Positions 60,205 to 64,000 of a DNA stretch of 64,000 nucleotides are shown piece after piece. Both the position numbers and the translations under genes were made by a program. The DNA is taken from contig NZ_LAYJ01000033.1 of the NCBI RefSeq assembly GCF_000981035.1, positions 39,908 through 103,907 on the forward strand, in the 5' to 3' direction. Origin of the DNA: Christensenella hongkongensis. Its GTDB lineage: Bacteria; Bacillota; Clostridia; Christensenellales; Christensenellaceae. Position 1 is the stretch's first letter, and every line of letters begins with the position of its first letter. Under the pieces are notes generated by a model. It saw nothing but the letters and a program-made list of their open reading frames with translations. It was not told the origin of the DNA and ran no database searches.

Positions 60205-60897
60205 ATGAAAATCAAACAAATGATTCAATGGCAGCTTATGACGAACCGGTTTGCCTTTTTACTTTTTTATCTGATTGTTGCCGTACTGACCGCTTGTGCA
60301 ACCATCACGGTCTCGCTTACTTCCGGCGTTACCTTCAGTACGACCTCAATCGCCTACGCCAGTATTTTTATGTTGGTTTTTGGTCTTGCCAGCTTCTCTG
60401 AGAACCTTCGTTTTGCCCTTGCAAACGGCGTCTCCCGCCGCACGCATTATGTGAGCTTTTTGATTACTTCACTGGTGCTGTGTGCGCTTACCTCCATATT
60501 TTGTGCTGCTGTAGATGCAATAACCTATTCATCCCTGCCTGCGGAAATGGCGCTCATTCACAGCTCTTTATTTGATGAATTTATATTCGGATTTGCTCTT
60601 TTTCTGTTCCTTACCACACTGGGATATTTTATCAGCAGCGGCTATTACAAAATGGGCAAGCTTGCAAAAACGCTTGTATCTGTGCTTGTTCCTATCCTGC
60701 TGATCCTGTTGATCGCCAATACGGTCTTGGCAGAACCCGGCGCCGCATTTTGGCCCATGCAGCAGGCTTTTCTCGCTCTATATACATGGATGTCCGCCAG
60801 TTTGCTCTATTCGGCTTGTGTATGGCTCATTCTTGCCGCGATTTTTGCACTGCTGGGTTGGCTCGTGACACATCGTATAGAGATCAAGCCCCATTAG
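60205..60897 (+). CDS. ABC transporter permease-like membrane protein
   Basis: 230 residues, six membrane helices. There is no strong sequence motif, but the central N-G-V-S-R-R-T-H-Y-V-S-F is the coupling-helix pattern seen in ABC-2-type permeases of YtrA-type operons. It probably exports or detoxifies a membrane-active compound with the ATPase encoded upstream. RBS GCGAGGA. Confidence 0.82.
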   Translation: MKIKQMIQWQLMTNRFAFLLFYLIVAVLTACATITVSLTSGVTFSTTSIAYASIFMLVFGLASFSENLRFALANGVSRRTHYVSFLITSLVLCALTSIFCAAVDAITYSSLPAEMALIHSSLFDEFIFGFALFLFLTTLGYFISSGYYKMGKLAKTLVSVLVPILLILLIANTVLAEPGAAFWPMQQAFLALYTWMSASLLYSACVWLILAAIFALLGWLVTHRIEIKPH

Positions 60898-60918
60898 ATT
60901 TTCAATCTGCGCAGTACA

Positions 60919-60945
60919 AAGGAAGGCTTCGCCTTCCTTTTTTCA
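60919..60945 (+). terminator. Terminator of the YtrA-type operon
   Basis: Stem AAGGAAGGC/GCCTTCCTT, small TTC loop, T6. Confidence 0.83.
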
Positions 60946-61049
60946 TAATAAAACCGATTGTATCCCTCCTTTTTCCAGATTTTTCGTCATGGATGGTTAT
61001 TCGGTGCTATAATAGCAATAATGATTATAATACAAGGAGGCCCTTCCGT

Positions 61050-62057
61050 ATGAACAAATATTCTGCATCTCCGGAACGTTACAAAACCATGAATTATAAC
61101 CGCTGCGGAAGCAGCGGGCTGAAGCTTCCTGAAATTTCGCTTGGCTTCTGGCATAACTTCAGCGCCAATGGCAATTATGAAAATATGAAAGCCATGTGCT
61201 TTACTGCCTTTGACGGCGGCATCACGCATTTTGATCTTGCCAACAATTACGGTCCTCCGCCCGGCAGCGCGGAAGTGAACTGTGGCCGTATCCTGAGAAA
61301 CGAATTATCACGTTACCGCGACGAGCTCATAATCAGTACCAAGGCCGGTTACGATATGTGGGAAGGGCCTTATGGAAACTGGGGCAGCCGTAAATACCTG
61401 CTTTCCAGTCTCGATCAAAGCCTCAAGCGTATGGGGCTTGAATACGTCGATATATTTTACCATCACCGCATGGATCCTGAAACGCCGCTTGAAGAAACGA
61501 TGCTAGCGCTCGACCAGGCTGTAAAGAGCGGCAAGGCCTTATATGCAGGCATCTCAAATTATGACGGGCCTCATATGGAGGAGGCTTCCGAAATCCTCAG
61601 CAGCCTGCGCTGCCCTTTCATCATCAATCAGAACAGATATTCCATCTTTGACCGGACGATTGAAAAAAACGGCTTGAAAAATGCTGCAAAACGGCATGGA
61701 AAAGGGATTATTGCCTTCAGCCCGCTTGCGCAGGGTATGCTCACCAACCGTTACCTTGGCGGTATCCCGCAGGACAGCCGCATCAAGACAGACGGACGCT
61801 TTTTGCATGAAGATGACCTTACGCGTGACAGGCTTGCGCAAATCAACGCCTTAAACGATCTGGCTGCGCAGCGAAATGAGTCGCTTGCACAGCTCGCACT
61901 CGGCTGGGTGCTTAAGGATTCTGACATCACAAGCGTACTGGTCGGGGCATCCAGACCGGAACAACTTACCGACAACCTTCAAATCGTAAACCGTTCACCG
62001 TTGACACAGGAAGAACTTGACAGGATCGATTTGATTTGCGGACTGGAAAAACATTAA
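61050..62057 (+). CDS. Aldo/keto reductase, L-glyceraldehyde 3-phosphate reductase type (YghZ/Gpr)
   Basis: NADPH-dependent reductase. 335 residues from the ATG at 61050 (AAGGAGG); the open frame further up overlaps the permease gene and is not used. The start R-Y-K-T-M-N-Y-N-R-C-G-S-S-G-L-K-L-P is characteristic of the YghZ group. Catalytic tetrad: Asp in F-D-L-A-N-N-Y with Tyr, Lys in S-T-K-A-G-Y, and His in Y-H-H-R-M-D. A likely role is detoxifying L-glyceraldehyde 3-phosphate or methylglyoxal. Confidence 0.92.
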   Translation: MNKYSASPERYKTMNYNRCGSSGLKLPEISLGFWHNFSANGNYENMKAMCFTAFDGGITHFDLANNYGPPPGSAEVNCGRILRNELSRYRDELIISTKAGYDMWEGPYGNWGSRKYLLSSLDQSLKRMGLEYVDIFYHHRMDPETPLEETMLALDQAVKSGKALYAGISNYDGPHMEEASEILSSLRCPFIINQNRYSIFDRTIEKNGLKNAAKRHGKGIIAFSPLAQGMLTNRYLGGIPQDSRIKTDGRFLHEDDLTRDRLAQINALNDLAAQRNESLAQLALGWVLKDSDITSVLVGASRPEQLTDNLQIVNRSPLTQEELDRIDLICGLEKH

Positions 62058-62061
62058 ACTA

Positions 62062-62096
62062 AAAAAACCGTATTGCTAAAGCAATACGGTTTTTTA
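62062..62096. terminator. Bidirectional terminator
   Basis: Stem AAAAAACCGTATTGC/GCAATACGGTTTTTT with a small loop between convergent genes. Confidence 0.9.
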
Positions 62097-62105
62097 TTCT
62101 ATCCG

Positions 62106-62690
62106 TCAGGAAATATAAGTACGTACCCGGAAGTGCGCTCCAATATCCTCTGCTATCTTCCTGCACGTCTCAATATCTTCTTTGCTGATCACATCTACAA
62201 CAGAAAGCGTCACCTTGATTCCATATTTCACGCAGTCCCGCGCAAAGTCGAGCATATAACGAAATCCGTCTTCGCCGTACCGGCTGTGGACTACGGCTTC
62301 ATATTTCTTCGCGTCCGCTTCGTTAAGGCTGATCGACACCTCGTCAATGATTCCCTGAAGTTCCGCCGCAATATCACGACCGTGGAATGCGCTTGCATGC
62401 CCGTTTGTATTGATGCGCGTATGTCCGCCGTAACGCTTTACATAGGCTGCAATCTCCTTAAGCTCGTCTATCTTTATCGTTGGTTCCCCAAACCCGCAAA
62501 ACACAACGTCAGTCGGATCTTTTTCCAATTCATCTATAATTTCAGCCGCGCTTGGCTCCCTTTCGAGCCACAGGTCGTAACCCGCAACGCCTTTTCCGTT
62601 TCTCCTGACACAAAATTCGCAATCATTCGTGCATTTGTTGGTCAGGTTGATATAAGTATCGTTTCCTATTTTGTAAGTAAAAGTATTCAA
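62106..62690 (-). CDS. TatD-associated radical SAM protein
   Basis: 194 residues, a small radical SAM barrel. Cluster cysteines 20, 24 and 27 in N-K-C-T-N-D-C-E-F-C-V-R; the SAM-binding G-F-G-E-P-T follows near residue 66. It matches the small family named for lying next to tatD (TIGR04038 by recollection). The reaction is unknown. It follows tatD by 60 nt and completes a metG-tatD-radical SAM cluster. Confidence 0.9.
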   Translation of the reverse strand: MNTFTYKIGNDTYINLTNKCTNDCEFCVRRNGKGVAGYDLWLEREPSAAEIIDELEKDPTDVVFCGFGEPTIKIDELKEIAAYVKRYGGHTRINTNGHASAFHGRDIAAELQGIIDEVSISLNEADAKKYEAVVHSRYGEDGFRYMLDFARDCVKYGIKVTLSVVDVISKEDIETCRKIAEDIGAHFRVRTYIS

Positions 62691-62750
62691 ACCGTCTTTC
62701 CTGCGTTTCCCGTATGCCCGCAGGCATACAATTTATTTTCCTTGCTGTTA

Positions 62751-63527
62751 TTATTCTAAACCGGATTCGATATCGAAAAACCGTTTTGCATTCTTCATGG
62801 TAACACGTGCAATTTCCGCCTCATCAACATTCTTTACTTCTGCGAGCCGCTGTGCAACATAGCGCACATATGCGGGCTCGTTCCGTTTGCCGCGGAAAGG
62901 CACCGGTGTCATATACGGGCAGTCCGTCTCAATCAGCAACCGTTCCATCGGCACAGCCTGCGCAGCCTCCAACGTCTTTCTCGCGTTCTTAAAGGTGAGT
63001 GCTCCGCCAAAGGCAATATAAAAGCCCATTTTCACAAGCTCCCGCGCAGTTTCAGCACTGCCTGAAAAACAATGCAGTTCCCCACGCACCTGCGGAAATT
63101 TACGCAGGATTTCCAACGTATCGGCAGTCGCTTCCCTGCTGTGCACCACAATGGGAAGATTCACCTCAAGTGCCAGCTCTACCTGTTGCTCAAACGCTTT
63201 TTTTTGCGTTTCGCGGGGAGAAAAATCGTAATGGTAATCGAGTCCTATTTCACCAATCGCCACAACTTTCTCTTCCTTTGCAAGCGAGCGCAGAGCGACC
63301 GCAGTCTTTTGATCCCATTCACCCGCGCTATGGGGATGAACGCCTACCGCGCTGTAGATCATCCTATGCTCTTTTGCAAGCGCCGCGGCGCGAATGCTGT
63401 CCGCAAGATCTGAGGAAGCCTCCACGACATATTCCACACCCTCGAGTGGCAAGCGTCCGATGAGCTCCTCCCGATCTTCGTCGAAACGCTCGTCCAATAA
63501 ATGCGCGTGCGTGTCAAAAAGCATCAT
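62751..63527 (-). CDS. tatD: TatD family metal-dependent hydrolase (DNase)
   Basis: 258 residues. Start placed at the ATG 63527, 4 nt after the metG stop; an upstream TTG at 63539 would overlap metG. Metal ligands: F-D-T-H-A-H near the start, catalytic Glu in I-G-E-I-G-L-D-Y-H, His in V-H-S-R, H-C-F-S-G, and a late Asp in E-T-D-C-P-Y. TatD enzymes are 3'-5' exonucleases or D-aminoacyl-tRNA/RNA-end processors; the role here is not settled. Confidence 0.94.
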   Translation of the reverse strand: MMLFDTHAHLLDERFDEDREELIGRLPLEGVEYVVEASSDLADSIRAAALAKEHRMIYSAVGVHPHSAGEWDQKTAVALRSLAKEEKVVAIGEIGLDYHYDFSPRETQKKAFEQQVELALEVNLPIVVHSREATADTLEILRKFPQVRGELHCFSGSAETARELVKMGFYIAFGGALTFKNARKTLEAAQAVPMERLLIETDCPYMTPVPFRGKRNEPAYVRYVAQRLAEVKNVDEAEIARVTMKNAKRFFDIESGLE

Positions 63528-63531
63528 TTGG

Positions 63532-64000
63532 TTATCCAACGATCATCCCATCCTTTGCATCGGCTGTTACAAGCGCAATATCCGGATTATCCCCTACCGC
63601 CAGTATCATGCCCTCAGAGAGCGTGCCGCGCAATTTGGCGGGCTTCAGGTTCGCTACGATGATGACCATCTTACCTATCATTTCTTCCGCTGTAAAGCTT
63701 TCCCTGATACCGGAAACAATCGTGCGCGTTTCGCCTCCGCATTTTACTGTCAGCTTCAGCAATTTATCCGAGCCTTCCAGATTCTCACAGGCCGTGACCT
63801 TTGCAGTTTTAAGCTGTACCTTTTTAAAATCGTCGATTGTTATTTGCTCTGTCTTTTCTTCGCTCTTTTGGGCAGCCTGTTCCTGCGCTGCTTTCATCAA
63901 CTGGTCAAGTGCGTCGAGCTCTTTTGGAATATCAATGCGCGGGAAAATCGCTTCTCCCTTGCTGACTCTGATTCCTTCACCAAGTTTTCCATAAGAACCG
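63532..64000 (-). CDS. metG: Methionyl-tRNA synthetase, C-terminal part (5' end missing)
   Basis: Only the last 155 or so residues are in the window. They include the end of the anticodon-binding region (S-K-G-E-A-I-F-P-R-I-D), a helical linker and the C-terminal tRNA-binding OB-fold domain (I-D-D-F-K-K-V-Q-L-K-T-A-K-V, then G-M-I-L-A). The catalytic core lies beyond the right edge. It is the first gene of the metG-tatD-radical SAM cluster. Confidence 0.94.
   Translation of the reverse strand, partial: GSYGKLGEGIRVSKGEAIFPRIDIPKELDALDQLMKAAQEQAAQKSEEKTEQITIDDFKKVQLKTAKVTACENLEGSDKLLKLTVKCGGETRTIVSGIRESFTAEEMIGKMVIIVANLKPAKLRGTLSEGMILAVGDNPDIALVTADAKDGMIVG

Noticed and set aside
60750-61049. 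N-terminal extension of the aldo/keto reductase
   Set aside because: It overlaps the permease gene and a terminator, while the ATG at 61050 has an AAGGAGG site and begins the family domain.

Overview
The window looks like the chromosome of a Gram-positive (monoderm) anaerobe of the class Clostridia, at moderate GC. The signs are: a MacAB-type exporter with no outer-membrane partner, a PdxR/PdxST vitamin B6 locus, a YtrA-type GntR/ABC operon, strong AGGAGG-like ribosome sites, DUF951, a TatD-linked radical SAM protein, and a DNA polymerase I with a dead proofreading site. A short alanyl-tRNA synthetase and a very large HTH regulator would fit a Christensenella-like lineage, but that placement is an inference from memory. 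No insertion sequence, prophage, integrase, CRISPR array or rRNA operon is visible. Most of the window is ordinary core genome in short, tightly packed operons.

Layout, left to right. 0-11.7 kb: recX-birA-P1 peptidase (minus), a secreted peptidoglycan-binding protein, an alpha-amylase, the polA-coaE-lytic transglycosylase-solute-binding lipoprotein operon, and lrgAB. 11.7-16.4 kb: a four-gene surface-glycan cluster (glycosyltransferase, DUF2142 membrane protein, sugar aminotransferase, ATP-grasp ligase). 16.7-20.3 kb: a sugar kinase and class II aldolase pair behind an operator-rich promoter, followed by an opposing 495-residue HTH regulator. 20.4-23.6 kb: a translationally coupled operon of TPR, DUF4037 nucleotidyltransferase-like, DUF4125 and DUF5131 three-cysteine proteins. 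This is the best candidate in the window for an undescribed system. 23.6-24.1 kb: a structured non-coding block and tRNA-Leu(CAA).

24.2-36.2 kb: a MacAB/YknXYZ-like exporter, an FkbM methyltransferase, an ABC-F protein with a degenerate second ATP site, a heterodimeric ABC exporter, and an alcohol dehydrogenase with a possible Rex site. 36.3-42 kb: metA-cysK-fucU-adh-membrane protein (minus), divergent from cysE; together these make cysteine and homocysteine precursors. 42-45 kb: pdxST and divergent pdxR. 45-48.5 kb: MATE-MarR drug efflux and a CNNM/CorC-type membrane protein. 48.7-53.6 kb: murA, corA, DUF951, signal peptidase I and a HAD phosphatase.

53.6-64 kb: short alaS with an M20 dipeptidase, radC, a GNAT acetyltransferase, half-size EamA transporter, the YtrA-type ABC operon, an aldo/keto reductase, and the metG-tatD-radical SAM cluster, cut by the window edge. 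P1 peptidase (left edge) and metG (right edge) are partial. Start codons were chosen from ribosome-binding sites and family alignment, and several differ from the longest reading frame. Promoter calls rest on spacing and consensus by eye.
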